Shown here: in pieces, positions 43,916 through 53,308 of the stretch | How positions within the stretch are numbered: the stretch's first letter is position 1 | Layout of the letters: each line of letters starts with the position of its first letter | Origin: Solirubrobacteraceae bacterium | GTDB lineage: Bacteria; Actinomycetota; Thermoleophilia; Solirubrobacterales; Solirubrobacteraceae | Direction: 5' to 3' | Assembly (NCBI GenBank): GCA_017744415.1 | Contig: JAGIBJ010000095.1 | Span: 1-64,000, forward strand | DNA length: 64,000 nt | Program-made: the position numbers and the translations under genes | Notes under the pieces: model-generated | The model's database searches: none | What the model saw: only the letters and a program-made list of their open reading frames with translations | Told to the model about the DNA's origin: nothing

Positions 43916-44728
43916 GTGGCGAAGAAGCGCAACTCCCGCCGGGCGTTCGGCGGCTCGTCGACGGGCGAGCAGGTGCGCGTCGAGAGCAGCATGGGCACGC
44001 TCGAGATCGTCCCCGACCGTGGGCGCGAGAGCGGCCGGCTCCTGCTGATCGACGGCCTCTCGCACGGCTACGTGGATCTCGCCGATCCGGAGCATCTCGA
44101 GCTCGACTACGTCGCCCGGATCGGCGCGGCGCTCGAGGTGCTGGTGCCGCGTGGTGAGCCGGCGCGGGTGCTGCACCTCGGAGGCGGGGCGTTCAGCCTG
44201 CCGCGGTTCCTCGCGAGCACGCGCCCGCACGTCGAGCAGGTGGTCATCGAGAAATCGAGCGCGATCGTGCGGCTGGCCGAGCGGCATCTGCGCCTGCGGC
44301 GCGCCGACCGGCTGACGGTGCTCACGGGCGACGCGGCCGTCGTCACCGCGAAGCTCGATGATCACGCGTTCGACCTCGTGCTCGGCGATGCGTTCGAGGG
44401 TGTCGCGACGCCCGCAGGACTTGCGAGCGAGGCGTTCGCCGGCGAAGTGCGCCGGTTGCTGGCTCCCGGAGGCCGCTACCTCATGAACGTGGTCGACGCC
44501 CCGCCGTGGCCGCACGCCGCCGAGCAGGCCTCGATTCTCGGCGAGCGGTTTGCCGACCTGCTTGCGTTCGGTGGCCGGGAGGTGGTGCGGGGCAAGCATG
44601 CGGGCAACGTCCTGCTGCTCGCGAGCGATGCCCCGCTCCCGCGCGAACCGCTCGCGCGGCGGCTGGCCGGCGGGGCCTACCCAGCCGAGCTCGTCCCTGG
44701 CGAACGCATGGCCGGCTGGGGCCGCTGA
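43916..44728 (+). CDS. spermidine-synthase-like methyltransferase-fold protein
   Basis: A 270-residue protein with the spermidine synthase fold: SHGYVDLADPEHLELDYVARI, then RVLHLGGGAFSLPRFLA (nucleotide loop; usually GGG(D/E)G), VVIEKSSAIVRLAERHL and the DLVLGDAFEG segment in place of the catalytic DxxD. Such actinobacterial proteins are often called fused or orphan SpeE homologues and may bind other nucleosides. A role in making polyamines from the decarboxylase product at 925 is possible but remote. GTG 43916 is probably leaderless. Confidence 0.8.
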   Translation: MAKKRNSRRAFGGSSTGEQVRVESSMGTLEIVPDRGRESGRLLLIDGLSHGYVDLADPEHLELDYVARIGAALEVLVPRGEPARVLHLGGGAFSLPRFLASTRPHVEQVVIEKSSAIVRLAERHLRLRRADRLTVLTGDAAVVTAKLDDHAFDLVLGDAFEGVATPAGLASEAFAGEVRRLLAPGGRYLMNVVDAPPWPHAAEQASILGERFADLLAFGGREVVRGKHAGNVLLLASDAPLPREPLARRLAGGAYPAELVPGERMAGWGR

Positions 44729-44761
44729 GCGGGCCTGCGGGCGAGTAGCGTCCACGGAGAC

Positions 44762-45682
44762 GTGGCGGAGTGGCCTGAGCTGGAGCCGGAGCTGCGGGCG
44801 CGGCTCGCCCTGGATCCCGACGGATTCGAGGCGATGATCGATGCGTTCCTCGACACCGTGCCGTCGCTCCCCGCCGATGCGGAGTGGGTCGACCGCGCGC
44901 TCGGCTATCCGTGGGAGCGACCCGACGGGTCGTACGTGCTCGACGCCGATCGCGTCGTGCCGCTCGGCGAGGCTGCGCAGCCGGGCCGCTCGGCCGTCGG
45001 CGAGGTTGCCAGCCGCGCGCACGAGCTGGCCGACGGACCGGCCGAGGTGGTGGGCGCGCTGCGCATGGCGCCGCGCCAGCCGCTGCTGGCGGTCGGCTCC
45101 AACGGAGCGCCGAGCACGCTCGTCCGCAAGTTCGCCGGGCTCACGGGCAACGACGCGCGCATCCTGGTCGAAACGGGCTGGGTCGCCGACCTCGACATCG
45201 GTGCCGTCGCCAGCCCCACCGTCTACGGGTCCTTCCCCGCGACGCCGATCGAGAGCCCCGGCACGCGCGTGCGTGCGGCGCTGCTGTGGCCGACCCCGGC
45301 GCAGCTCGCCGCACTCACGTGGAGCGAGCTGAGTTACTGGGTCGGGCGGCTCGACGGCCACCCGTTCACCCCCGGCGACGGCACGCCGCCCGTCGGGGTC
45401 TACCTGATCTACGTGAACCGCTGGGGCGCGCTGCGGCTCGGTGACGAGCGGCTCGCACTCGCGGCGTTCGAGGCTCGTGCACGGTCCGCCCGGCCGGTCA
45501 CCCAGCGTGAACTCCTCGACGAGACAGCGCCGCTCTGGCTCGGCACGGGCGCCACCGGCGACGATCTCCTCGCGCGCCTCGCCACCGACCACGCCACCAC
45601 CCGCCGCGCCCTCGCCCCGCTGCTTCGCCCGCTCGCCGAGCCCTTCAGCCCGCCCGGCTGGACCCCGCTGCCGGCGCGCTGA
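44762..45682 (+). CDS. uncharacterised protein with gamma-glutamylcyclotransferase-like core
   Basis: A 306-residue protein. The stretch PLLAVGSNGAPSTLVRKFAG around residue 105 recalls the YGSNL substrate loop of gamma-glutamylcyclotransferase-like proteins, followed by ASPTVYGSFPATPIESPGTRV. The N-terminal 100 residues and the C-terminal 120 are not familiar. GGAG lies close before GTG 44762. It stands between the SpeE-like and S4 genes on the same strand. The enzymatic role is unproven. Confidence 0.6.
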   Translation: MAEWPELEPELRARLALDPDGFEAMIDAFLDTVPSLPADAEWVDRALGYPWERPDGSYVLDADRVVPLGEAAQPGRSAVGEVASRAHELADGPAEVVGALRMAPRQPLLAVGSNGAPSTLVRKFAGLTGNDARILVETGWVADLDIGAVASPTVYGSFPATPIESPGTRVRAALLWPTPAQLAALTWSELSYWVGRLDGHPFTPGDGTPPVGVYLIYVNRWGALRLGDERLALAAFEARARSARPVTQRELLDETAPLWLGTGATGDDLLARLATDHATTRRALAPLLRPLAEPFSPPGWTPLPAR

Positions 45683-45695
45683 GCCAGGCGCCCGC

Positions 45696-45701
45696 TAGCG
45701 T
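45696..45701 (+). promoter_or_regulatory. -10 hexamer TAGCGT of S4 gene
   Basis: TAGCGT ends eight nt before ATG 45710. Confidence 0.4.
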
Positions 45702-45709
45702 GGCGGGCG

Positions 45710-45928
45710 ATGATCGACGAGGTCCCGATTCGCGGCGAGATGATCCGCCTCGGCCAGCTGCTGAAGCTCTCCGGGCTGGCAGAGGATGGCGCGCATGCGA
45801 AGGAGATCCTCGCGAGCGCGCAGATCCGCGTGAACGGCGAGCCGGAGAACCGCCGCGGACGCCAGCTCGTCCCCGGGGACCGCGTGCACATCGGCGGCCA
45901 GACGCTGGTCGTGACTACCGAGGGTTAG
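45710..45928 (+). CDS. S4-domain RNA-binding protein, YbcJ-like
   Basis: A 72-residue stand-alone S4 domain: IRLGQLLKLSGLAEDGAHAKEI, then RVNGEPENRRGRQLVPGDRV, matching the YbcJ/RlbA family throughout. These proteins bind structured RNA, probably rRNA. The start ATG 45710 lies eight nt after TAGCGT. Confidence 0.88.
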   Translation: MIDEVPIRGEMIRLGQLLKLSGLAEDGAHAKEILASAQIRVNGEPENRRGRQLVPGDRVHIGGQTLVVTTEG

Positions 45929-46012
45929 CGGCGGCGCGCGAGGGGTGATCGTGTGGAACACGGCCCGACGGCCTCCCCAAGGACTGACGCGGGATAGTGC
46001 CAACGCGCCAGA

Positions 46013-46097
46013 CCCGAACGTTGTTCGGGCCTGCCGCCCGATTCCCATAGGGGCGCGGCGAACGGGCGTCCGGCGACGCTTGACGGTGCCCGTTCGC
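46013..46097. other. two hairpins in the gap before the acyl-CoA dehydrogenase
   Basis: CCCGAAC-GTT-GTTCGGG (46013-46029) and a second pair of perfect 10-bp arms, GCGAACGGGC (46058-46067) and GCCCGTTCGC (46088-46097), lie between the S4 and AidB-like genes. They may be a terminator followed by a control site; the shared CGAAC cores suggest operator half-sites. Confidence 0.45.
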
Positions 46098-46150
46098 GCC
46101 GGGAGGGTTTGTTCGGATCGGGCGCGCCGCGCCCCCGTCCCGCGCTTCGC

Positions 46151-47812
46151 ATGGCTTCGACTGACACGACCACCAGCATCGATCCTCGGCTCACCGAACT
46201 GCCGCGCCTGGCACTCAACCAGGCACCGCCGCTGATCCCGGCCAACTTCGCCGAGCTCGACCTCCCGTTGCGCGAGGCGCTCGAGCGCGAAGGCGCCGCC
46301 TGGGCCATGGACGACCTGCTCGCACTCGGCGCCACCGCCGGCTCCGTGGAGGCGGCGGAGCACGCATGGCGCGCCGAGCACCACGAGCCGATCCTGCGCA
46401 CCCACGACCGCTACGGCCGCCGCATCGACGAGGTGCAGCTCGATCCGTCCTGGCACTGGCTGCTGGACGGCGGCATCAGCAACGGGCTGGCCGCCTCCCC
46501 GTGGCGGGACCCCGGCCCCGGCGCGCACGTGGCTCGTGCCGCGAAGTTCATGACCTGGGGCCAGGCGAACGCGGGCGTGATGTGTCCCATCTCGATGACC
46601 TACGCGGCCGTGCCCGCGCTGCGCGACGGCGCCCCCGACCTCGCCGCCACGTGGGAGCCGCGCCTCACGAGCCTCGACCCCGCAGAGAGCGCGGTCGCCG
46701 GCATGGCGATGACTGAGCGCCAAGGCGGCAGCGACGTGCGAGCCAACCGCACGCGGGCTGTCGACCACGGCGGCGGCGAGTACGAGCTGTGGGGCCACAA
46801 GTGGTTCTGCAGCTACCCGCCGTGCGACATCTTTCTCGTCCTCGCGCAGACCACGGACGACCCCGGCGCTCCGAGCTGCTTCCTCGTCGAGCGCGGCCCG
46901 GGCATGGAGTTCCAGCGCCTCAAGGACAAGCTCGGCACCCGCTCGCTCGCGAGCAGCGAGGTCGAGTTCCGCGGGATCCGCGCGCGGCTCATCGGCGAAG
47001 AGGGCCGGGGCGTGCCCGCGATCGTGCGGATGGTGAACCACACCCGTCTGGACTGCACCCTCGGTGCCGCCTCCACGATGCGCCGTGGCACCCTCGAGGC
47101 GATCCACCACGCAACGCATCGCGAGGCGTTCGGCGGCCGGCTCGTCGACCTGCCGGCGATGCGTAACGTGCTCGCCGATCTCGCGCTCGAGTCCGAGGCC
47201 GCGACGGCCACCGCGTTGCGCTTGGCTCGCACGTACGACGACGACACGCCCGTGCTGCGCCGCATCGCGACCGCGATCGAGAAGTACTGGATCAGCAAGC
47301 GCGCCGCCGCCCACGCCGCCGAGGCGCTCGAGTGCCTCGGCGGCAACGGCTACGTCGAGGAATCCGGCATGCCGCTGCTCTACCGCGACGCGCCGCTCAA
47401 CGGCATCTGGGAGGGCTCGGGCAACGTCGCCGCGCTCGACGTGCTCCGCGCGATCACCAAGGAGACGCACGCGCTGCCGGCGTTCCTCGCCGAGTGCGAG
47501 CTCGCCCGCGGCGCCGACCGCCGCTTCGATGCCCACCTCGACGCCACGGTCGCTCGCGCCGCCGGCTTGCTCACCGGGAACGGCGACGGCGACGCTGCCG
47601 CCGCGATCTTCGCCGCGCAGTTCGGGGCCCGGCGGCTCGTCGAGGATCTCGCCGTCGCGTTCCAGGGGTCGCTGCTCGTGCGACACGCACCGCCGGCCGT
47701 TGCCGACGCCTTCTGCGCGGGCCGTCTCGATGCCGACCGCGGGCGCGTCTACGGCACGCTGCCGACGGGCGTCGACACCGCCGCGCTCATCGGGCGCGCG
47801 CTCGGCGGCTGA
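46151..47812 (+). CDS. aidB: acyl-CoA dehydrogenase family protein, AidB-like
   Basis: A 553-residue flavoprotein very similar in layout to E. coli AidB: the N-terminal ALNQAPPLIPANF, AMTERQGGSDVRANRTRA, KWFCSYPPCDIFLVLAQT, TRSLASSEVEFRG and the C-terminal LNGIWEGSGNVAALDVLRA. AidB is an alkylation-response protein that binds FAD and DNA. The carboxylate base of true dehydrogenases sits in ALNGIWEGSGN (Glu). Start ATG 46151. The upstream gap has two hairpins that may control it. Confidence 0.9.
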   Translation: MASTDTTTSIDPRLTELPRLALNQAPPLIPANFAELDLPLREALEREGAAWAMDDLLALGATAGSVEAAEHAWRAEHHEPILRTHDRYGRRIDEVQLDPSWHWLLDGGISNGLAASPWRDPGPGAHVARAAKFMTWGQANAGVMCPISMTYAAVPALRDGAPDLAATWEPRLTSLDPAESAVAGMAMTERQGGSDVRANRTRAVDHGGGEYELWGHKWFCSYPPCDIFLVLAQTTDDPGAPSCFLVERGPGMEFQRLKDKLGTRSLASSEVEFRGIRARLIGEEGRGVPAIVRMVNHTRLDCTLGAASTMRRGTLEAIHHATHREAFGGRLVDLPAMRNVLADLALESEAATATALRLARTYDDDTPVLRRIATAIEKYWISKRAAAHAAEALECLGGNGYVEESGMPLLYRDAPLNGIWEGSGNVAALDVLRAITKETHALPAFLAECELARGADRRFDAHLDATVARAAGLLTGNGDGDAAAAIFAAQFGARRLVEDLAVAFQGSLLVRHAPPAVADAFCAGRLDADRGRVYGTLPTGVDTAALIGRALGG

Positions 47813-47852
47813 GCACAGACGCTTCCGGCAGCCGCAGTAGCGTGATCGGGAG

Positions 47853-48716
47853 ATGCCCCCAGGCTCCCCCGATCCAGCGCCCGCCGCGGGCGAGGTGCCC
47901 GTGCGGCCCGCCGCGACCCTGATGCCGGTGCGCGACGGCGAGCGCGGCCTCGAGGTGTGCCTGCTGCGACGCAACCCGAACTCGACGTGGGTGGCTGGGC
48001 TCGCGCTGTTCGCCGGCGGCGGCGTCGACGCGCGCGACGAGGATCCGGCGCTCACGGAGCGCTGCGTGCTTCCGGCGGGCGGCGCGCCGGCGGGCGGACT
48101 CGCGCCGTGGATCGCGGCGCTCCGCGAGACCTACGAGGAGATCGGCTTCCTCCTCGCCACCGATCCCGCTGGCAGCTGGGCCCACCAGGATGCCGCGCGG
48201 CACGCACGGCTCGCCGCCCAGCGCACCGCGATCGACGCGGGCACGGTCACGTTCGCGGCGGTGCTCGCGCGCGAGGAGCTGCAGCTGAGGATCGACCTGA
48301 TGCGATTCGTCGCCCATTGGGTCACGCCGCCCGGCCAGGCGCGCCGGTACGACACGCGCTTCTACCTCGCGCCCGCTCCGCCCGACTCGCCCGCCGACCC
48401 CGACGGCATCGAGATCGTCGGCGCCGGCTGGATCCGGCCGACGCTCGCGATCGCCCAGCAGGAGGCGGGTGAGCTGCCGATGCTCCCGCCCACGCTCGGC
48501 GCGCTGCACTGGCTCGCGGCCTACGCGACGGTGAGCGAGGCCATCGCGGCGGCTGACGCGCTCGGCGAGATTCCCCGCTACGCGCCCGGCTCGATCGGCG
48601 ACGCCGCCGTGCACGCGGCCGAGATCGCCGACGATCCCGCCGCCATCGCCAGCGACCCGGGCCACCAAGCGGCCGGCCCCGACGCGCCGGCCGATGCCGA
48701 TCCGGCGACGCCATGA
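47853..48716 (+). CDS. NUDIX hydrolase, NUDT19-like
   Basis: A 287-residue NUDIX protein whose Nudix box is interrupted by a long insertion: GGGVDARDED, about 30 residues, then ALRETYEEIGFLLA. This split box is typical of the NUDT19/RP2p group that cleaves coenzyme A and acyl-CoA. SD GGGAG lies before ATG 47853. The C-terminal 50 residues are Ala/Asp-rich and probably disordered. It overlaps the MBL gene by 4 bp, the usual pairing of NUDT19- and LACTB2-like genes. Confidence 0.88.
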   Translation: MPPGSPDPAPAAGEVPVRPAATLMPVRDGERGLEVCLLRRNPNSTWVAGLALFAGGGVDARDEDPALTERCVLPAGGAPAGGLAPWIAALRETYEEIGFLLATDPAGSWAHQDAARHARLAAQRTAIDAGTVTFAAVLAREELQLRIDLMRFVAHWVTPPGQARRYDTRFYLAPAPPDSPADPDGIEIVGAGWIRPTLAIAQQEAGELPMLPPTLGALHWLAAYATVSEAIAAADALGEIPRYAPGSIGDAAVHAAEIADDPAAIASDPGHQAAGPDAPADADPATP

Positions 48717-49585
48717 TCGACGTCGAGCTCGACGTCGCCAGCGCCGGCCGGGTCGACACGCTCTCACCGACGGTGCGCCGCATCCTCGCGCCGAACCCGA
48801 GCCTCATGACCGGCCGGGGCACGAACACCTACCTCGTCGGTGCCGACGACGGCGACTTCGCCGTGATCGATCCGGGCCCCGACGACGCCACCCACCTCGA
48901 TGCCATCGCGAAGGCCGGCAATGGCCGCATCCGCTGGATCGTCGTCACCCACACACACCCCGACCACTCGCCGGGCGTGCCCGGCCTCGTCGCCCGCACC
49001 GGAGCACGGGTGCTGGCCTACGAGGCGCGCGACGGCCTCGAGATCGACGAGCGCCTCGCCGACGGAGACACCGTGCCCGCGACCGACGCACCGCTCACCG
49101 TGCTCCACACGCCCGGGCACGCGAGCAACCACCTCTGCCTGCTCCTCGACGACCCGGCCTCGGGCAAGCGCATCCTCTTCACCGGCGACCACGTGATGCA
49201 CGGCAGCACCGTCGTGATCTTCCCGCCGGACGGCGACGTGCGCGCCTACCTGCAGCAGCTCGAACGGGTGCGAGCCCTCGCGCCCACGCAGCTCGCGCCG
49301 GCCCACGGCCAGCTCTTCGAGGATCCCGCCTCCGCGATCGCGGAGATCATCGAGCACCGGCTCGCACGCGAGGCCAAGATCGCGGAAGCGCTCGCCGCCG
49401 CCGGCCGACCCGTCACCGTCGACGAGCTCCTCGGCGCCGTCTACGACGACATCGAGCCGCGGCGGCTGCCGATCGCGCGCGGCAGTCTCTGGGCACACCT
49501 TCGCAAGCTCGTCAACGACGGCCGCGCCACCACCGACGGCTACGACGACCTCGAAGGCGGACGCTGGGAGTTCACGCCACTCTAG
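48713..49585 (+). CDS. MBL-fold protein, LACTB2-like
   Basis: A 290-residue metallo-beta-lactamase-fold protein: GRGTNTYLVG, metal motif THTHPDHSPG, TPGHASNHLCLLLDD, FTGDHVMHG and APAHGQLFEDP, then a C-terminal winged-helix of about 80 residues (HRLAREAKIAEALAAAG). It is the LACTB2-type group, whose human member is an endoribonuclease, while bacterial ones are often annotated as hydrolases. It is co-translated with the NUDIX gene. Confidence 0.88.
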   Translation: MIDVELDVASAGRVDTLSPTVRRILAPNPSLMTGRGTNTYLVGADDGDFAVIDPGPDDATHLDAIAKAGNGRIRWIVVTHTHPDHSPGVPGLVARTGARVLAYEARDGLEIDERLADGDTVPATDAPLTVLHTPGHASNHLCLLLDDPASGKRILFTGDHVMHGSTVVIFPPDGDVRAYLQQLERVRALAPTQLAPAHGQLFEDPASAIAEIIEHRLAREAKIAEALAAAGRPVTVDELLGAVYDDIEPRRLPIARGSLWAHLRKLVNDGRATTDGYDDLEGGRWEFTPL

Positions 49586-49618
49586 AGCGAACGATGCATC
49601 GCCCCGCGCGGGCCCGGC

Positions 49619-50635
49619 TCACGCCGGGGCGGCAGCGCCCTTCAGATCGGCGACCGACGCCACGAGCTCCAGCGAGCGCAGCCGGCCGGCGAGCGAGTCG
49701 GCTTGGTGCACGGTGATCAGCTCGTCGGCCGCCACGAGCTCCGCGAACTCCGAGAGGTAGGCGCCGACGGCATCGGGCTTGCCGGTCGCGGTGTACTGCA
49801 TCATCGCTTCCACCTGGGCGCCGCTCGGCGAGGCGATCACGGCCTCGATCTCGTCCGGCGTGAGCGGGCGCCCAGGGCCACCGCCGAAGAGCACGCGGGC
49901 GAGCATCCTGCGGCGGGCCTGGAACTGGCGCTCGGCCTCCTCGTCGGTGTCGGCCGCAAGCACGTTGACCGCGGCGATGAAGTGCGGGGCCGCGAGTTGC
50001 TCAGACGGCTTGAACTCCTCGCGGTAGATCCGCGCGGCATCGAGCAGTGCACCGGGCGAGAAGTGCGAAGCGAACGCGTAGGGCAGGCCCAGCGCGGCCG
50101 CCAGCTTCGCCCCGAACAGTGACGAGCCGAGCATGTAGAGCGGCACGTCGATCCCGAAGCCGGGCTGCGCGTTGACGCCCTCCACGCGGGTCTCGCCGCG
50201 CAGGTAGCCCTGCAGCTCGAGCACGTCCTGCGGGAAGGTCTCGGCGGCCTCGTGCGTGCGGCGCAGCGCCCAGAGGGTACGGCCGTCGGTCCCGGGGGCA
50301 CGGCCGAGCCCGAGATCGATGCGGCCGGGGTGCAGGGCGCCCAGCGTGCCGAACTGTTCGGCGATCACGAGCGGCGCGTGGTTGGGCAGCATCACGCCGC
50401 CGGAGCCGAGGCGGATCGTCTGGGTGTGCGCGGCGACGTGGGCGATCAGCACCGCCGGCGCGGACGACGCGATCGAGCGCATGTTGTGGTGCTCGGCGTA
50501 CCACACGCGCGAATAGCCGAGTTCCTCAGCCTTGCGGGCGAAAGTGACCGTCTCGGCGAGCGCCTCGCCGACCGGCTGTCCGTCGCCGACGGAGGCGAGG
50601 TCGAGGAGCGAGAGAGGGACGGTCACGGCGGGCAC
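49619..50635 (-). CDS. luciferase-like (LLM-class) flavin-dependent oxidoreductase
   Basis: A 338-residue TIM-barrel flavin oxidoreductase: [75 protein letters not shown] and [17 protein letters not shown]. This is the MsnO8/YhbW group. Start is uncertain: GTG 50635 lies seven nt after TATCGT, and GTG 50626 lies ten nt after GGAGG. FMN or F420 use cannot be decided. It converges with the NUDIX-MBL pair. Confidence 0.85.
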   Translation of the reverse strand: MPAVTVPLSLLDLASVGDGQPVGEALAETVTFARKAEELGYSRVWYAEHHNMRSIASSAPAVLIAHVAAHTQTIRLGSGGVMLPNHAPLVIAEQFGTLGALHPGRIDLGLGRAPGTDGRTLWALRRTHEAAETFPQDVLELQGYLRGETRVEGVNAQPGFGIDVPLYMLGSSLFGAKLAAALGLPYAFASHFSPGALLDAARIYREEFKPSEQLAAPHFIAAVNVLAADTDEEAERQFQARRRMLARVLFGGGPGRPLTPDEIEAVIASPSGAQVEAMMQYTATGKPDAVGAYLSEFAELVAADELITVHQADSLAGRLRSLELVASVADLKGAAAPA

Positions 50636-50642
50636 ACCTCCG

Positions 50643-50648
50643 ACGATA
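50643..50648 (-). promoter_or_regulatory. -10 hexamer TATCGT of luciferase-like gene
   Basis: TATCGT ends seven nt before GTG 50635. Confidence 0.4.
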
Positions 50649-50675
50649 GGAGGCTGCCCGCCGCGTCCCCGCGGC

Positions 50676-51104
50676 TTACGACTCGAGCTTGGTCTCGAGG
50701 GTGATCTCGCCAACGCCGGCGAGCGCGCGGCTGATGATGCAGCCCTCCTTCGCGGCGGCCGTCACCTCGTCCCACTTGGCCTGATCGAGGCCCGGCACGA
50801 CGCCGACGGTGGAGAGCGCGATCGTGGTGATGGTGGGTGCGCCGTCGACGAACCGCACGGTGACGGTGGCGTCGGTCTTGATCGACTCGGGCGTGAAGCC
50901 GGCCTGGTACAGCTCGTTGTTGACCTGCATCGCGAAGCACGATGCGTGTGCGGCGCCGATCAGCTGCTCAGGGTTCGCGCCCGGGCCGTCCTCGAACCGC
51001 GACTTGAACGAGAACTCGCCGCTCAGCGAGTCGCCTGCGGTGAAGGTCCCGCTGCCGGTCTTGAGGTCGCCCCCCGTCCACTCTGCTTGGGCCTTGGCTG
51101 GCAT
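50676..51104 (-). CDS. osmC: OsmC-family peroxiredoxin
   Basis: A 142-residue organic-hydroperoxide-reducing protein close to E. coli Osm[34 protein letters not shown] (first catalytic Cys) and [12 protein letters not shown] (second Cys). AAGGA precedes ATG 51104 at normal distance. It reduces organic peroxides using thiols. It shares the neighbourhood with other stress genes (AidB, mhq) but seems singly transcribed. Confidence 0.92.
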   Translation of the reverse strand: MPAKAQAEWTGGDLKTGSGTFTAGDSLSGEFSFKSRFEDGPGANPEQLIGAAHASCFAMQVNNELYQAGFTPESIKTDATVTVRFVDGAPTITTIALSTVGVVPGLDQAKWDEVTAAAKEGCIISRALAGVGEITLETKLES

Positions 51105-51255
51105 CGCTGCGTCCTTTTGTCGGAGGTGTCCGGGCGCATCGTCGCCCGAGTCGTTGCGAAGGCGCAATGGCACCCCGCGCTCACGAGCCTACGATGCTCG
51201 CCCGTGCACCGATGAACAGGTGGGAACGCGCTCGGTCGGCACGCTCACTCGACCC

Positions 51256-52776
51256 TTACCCACCGACGCCGACTTCGGCGGTGCGAGCCAGGAGGTCGTG
51301 AACGACCTCCTCGTCGAGGTGGCGCACCCGGGCGCCGCGCCGGCTCGAGAGCCGCACGCCGAAGGTCGCGAGCGAGGCGCGGCGCTGGAGCGGATTGGTG
51401 ACGGCGTCGGCGAACTGGAGGCGGTGCTCGCTCGCCAGGAGCGTGCGTCGGGCGAACGTGCGCCATCGCAGGGTGAGAATGCCGTCGGCCCGGTGCCAGC
51501 CCGCGGCGCGCGCCGCGGCGAGCCCGAGCACCACGGCGAGGCTGAGCGGGAGGATCGCGAGCAGTTTGGCGGCGCCGATCGGCGCCAGCAGGAGCGCGAT
51601 CGCCGGCACAGCGGCGGTGAGCAAAGGTGCGGTGAGGTAGCGGCGGCGCGCGCGGGCAGGCACCGGCTCGAGCGGGGCATCCGGCCAGGCGTAGCCGGGG
51701 ACGATCTGCGGGAGCACCCAGGGGAGATCGGCGGTGCGCACGAGCGGCACGAGCATCCGCGACACCTCGGCCTGCCCCGCGTAGCCGGCCACCTCGGCCT
51801 CCACCGACGCGAATCCCAGCAGCTGCCGTAGCGGCGACTCGATCACCCGCACGCCGTGGACGCGATCCAGCGGCACCGTGCCGACCCGCTCGGTGAGGAT
51901 GCCGCGGCGGATCCGGAGGCGGTCGTCGTCACGGGTGATGGTGAAGCCGCCGTAGAGCAGGGCCGTGCCGACGACGGAGATCACGGTCGCCACGACGACG
52001 AAGAGGATCGCGAGCACGACGACTGCAGACGCACTGAGCTGCGTCGCACGGTCGGCGAGCGCCTCGGTGGTGTCGCGCGAGAGCGCGTCCTGGGCGATGC
52101 CGCCGGCGCCGGCGAGCGCCGCACCCACCACCGCGATCGATGGCGAGGTGAGTGCGGTGATGACGATCTGCCGCGGCGTGAGGCGAAACACGACGGGCGC
52201 ATCGTCGGCGAGCGCACCCGGCGCCCGGAAGGTCGGCTTGCCGCCAACCGCCTCGCCGGCCGGCACCGCCGCGGCTACACCGGCCGCGGATCCAGCGGGC
52301 GGTCCGGCGGAGCCGGCGCGGTGACCGAGCTCGTGACGCAGCCGCTCGGCCTCGGCGAACGTGACCGCCCGGAGCTCGAGCTCAGCCTTGCCGCTGCCGC
52401 CCGCGGTCTGTACCTGCACCGCCACGACGCCGAAGATCCGCTGCAGAATGCCGCGGCTCGTGTCGAGCGCGGAGATGCGGCTCGCCGGCACCACCTGCTC
52501 CCTCTTCGCGACGATCCCGGTGCGCAGGTGGAGCGAGCGGTCGCGCACGACGTAGGTGGTGGAGCGCCAGTAGAGGTAGGCGAACACCGCGCAGCCGAGG
52601 AGCACCACGGCGGCGATCGCGAGCCCCACGACCAGGCCTGCGCTGGCGAGCACCGCGATCAGGCCGAACACCGCGCCGCGTGCCGCGCGCACCGCCTCGA
52701 TGAGCACCGCGCCGGGGTGGAGGTGCCGCGGCTCTCCGGCGGGCTCGCGGCCGGCTAGCACCTCGTCAGAGGTCAT
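51256..52776 (-). CDS. ydbT: bacterial PH-domain membrane protein, YdbT-like
   Basis: A 506-residue protein with three bPH_2 domains, each after a hydrophobic pair: STTYVVRDRSLHLRTGIVAKREQVVPASRISAL, a middle one with RLRIRRGILTERVGTVPLDRVHGVRVIESPL, and a weaker third near HRADGILTLRWR. The residues 150-215 between the first two are Ala/Gly-rich. In Bacillus, YdbS and YdbT protect against certain bacteriocins. It overlaps the smaller ydbS-like gene by 11 bp and so forms an operon with it. Confidence 0.85.
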   Translation of the reverse strand: MTSDEVLAGREPAGEPRHLHPGAVLIEAVRAARGAVFGLIAVLASAGLVVGLAIAAVVLLGCAVFAYLYWRSTTYVVRDRSLHLRTGIVAKREQVVPASRISALDTSRGILQRIFGVVAVQVQTAGGSGKAELELRAVTFAEAERLRHELGHRAGSAGPPAGSAAGVAAAVPAGEAVGGKPTFRAPGALADDAPVVFRLTPRQIVITALTSPSIAVVGAALAGAGGIAQDALSRDTTEALADRATQLSASAVVVLAILFVVVATVISVVGTALLYGGFTITRDDDRLRIRRGILTERVGTVPLDRVHGVRVIESPLRQLLGFASVEAEVAGYAGQAEVSRMLVPLVRTADLPWVLPQIVPGYAWPDAPLEPVPARARRRYLTAPLLTAAVPAIALLLAPIGAAKLLAILPLSLAVVLGLAAARAAGWHRADGILTLRWRTFARRTLLASEHRLQFADAVTNPLQRRASLATFGVRLSSRRGARVRHLDEEVVHDLLARTAEVGVGG

Positions 52777-53251
52777 CGGCGATGCGAGCCAGATCGGCGA
52801 TCTGCTGGCGGATCCGGTCGGCCTCGTCGGCATCGAGCGCGGGGATCTTCACGGAGCCGGCCGCGGTGTGGATCTCGAGCTCGGCGAGGCGGAAGGAGCT
52901 GGAGACCGGCCCGCGCTGCACCTCGACGTGCTGCACGCGGGTCATCGGGATGACCGTGCGGGTGACGAAGATCCAGCCGTGCTGGAGATCGATCTGGTCC
53001 TCACCGATCGCGTACCACCAGATCCTGCGACGGCCTGGCTGCACGACGGCGATGTCGATGATCGCCGCGAGCAGCGGCACCACGATGAGCGCGACGGCGG
53101 CGATCCCCGGGATGCCGTCGCCCGCGGCGACCGCCCCGATCACGGCGGCGATCACGATCGGCGTCCACACGATGAGCGCGTTCGTCCGCCAGTAGCGCAC
53201 CACGCGTTCCGGGAGCTGGATGCGCTCCGCGTCGCCGGGGAGGCCCGTCAT
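52766..53251 (-). CDS. ydbS: bacterial PH-domain membrane protein, YdbS-like
   Basis: A 161-residue partner of YdbT: two hydrophobic helices (about 25-45 and 50-75), then a bPH_2 domain with YAIGEDQIDLQHGWIFVTRTVIPMTRVQHVEVQRGPV. The start ATG 53251 lies seven nt after TAGATT, without an SD. It is the first gene of the pair. Confidence 0.88.
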   Translation of the reverse strand: MTGLPGDAERIQLPERVVRYWRTNALIVWTPIVIAAVIGAVAAGDGIPGIAAVALIVVPLLAAIIDIAVVQPGRRRIWWYAIGEDQIDLQHGWIFVTRTVIPMTRVQHVEVQRGPVSSSFRLAELEIHTAAGSVKIPALDADEADRIRQQIADLARIADDL

Positions 53252-53258
53252 GCCAGCG

Positions 53259-53264
53259 AATCTA
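53259..53264 (-). promoter_or_regulatory. -10 hexamer TAGATT of ydbS-ydbT
   Basis: TAGATT ends seven nt before ATG 53251. Confidence 0.5.
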
Positions 53265-53308
53265 TTCGAGCGAGCGGGGCCGGCGGTGGTCACCAGCCCG
53301 GGTGCGCG

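Noticed and set aside
45929-46150. LexA or attenuator control of the aidB-like gene
   Set aside because: The hairpins share CGAAC cores, but no full SOS box or leader peptide is visible, so they are listed only as structures.
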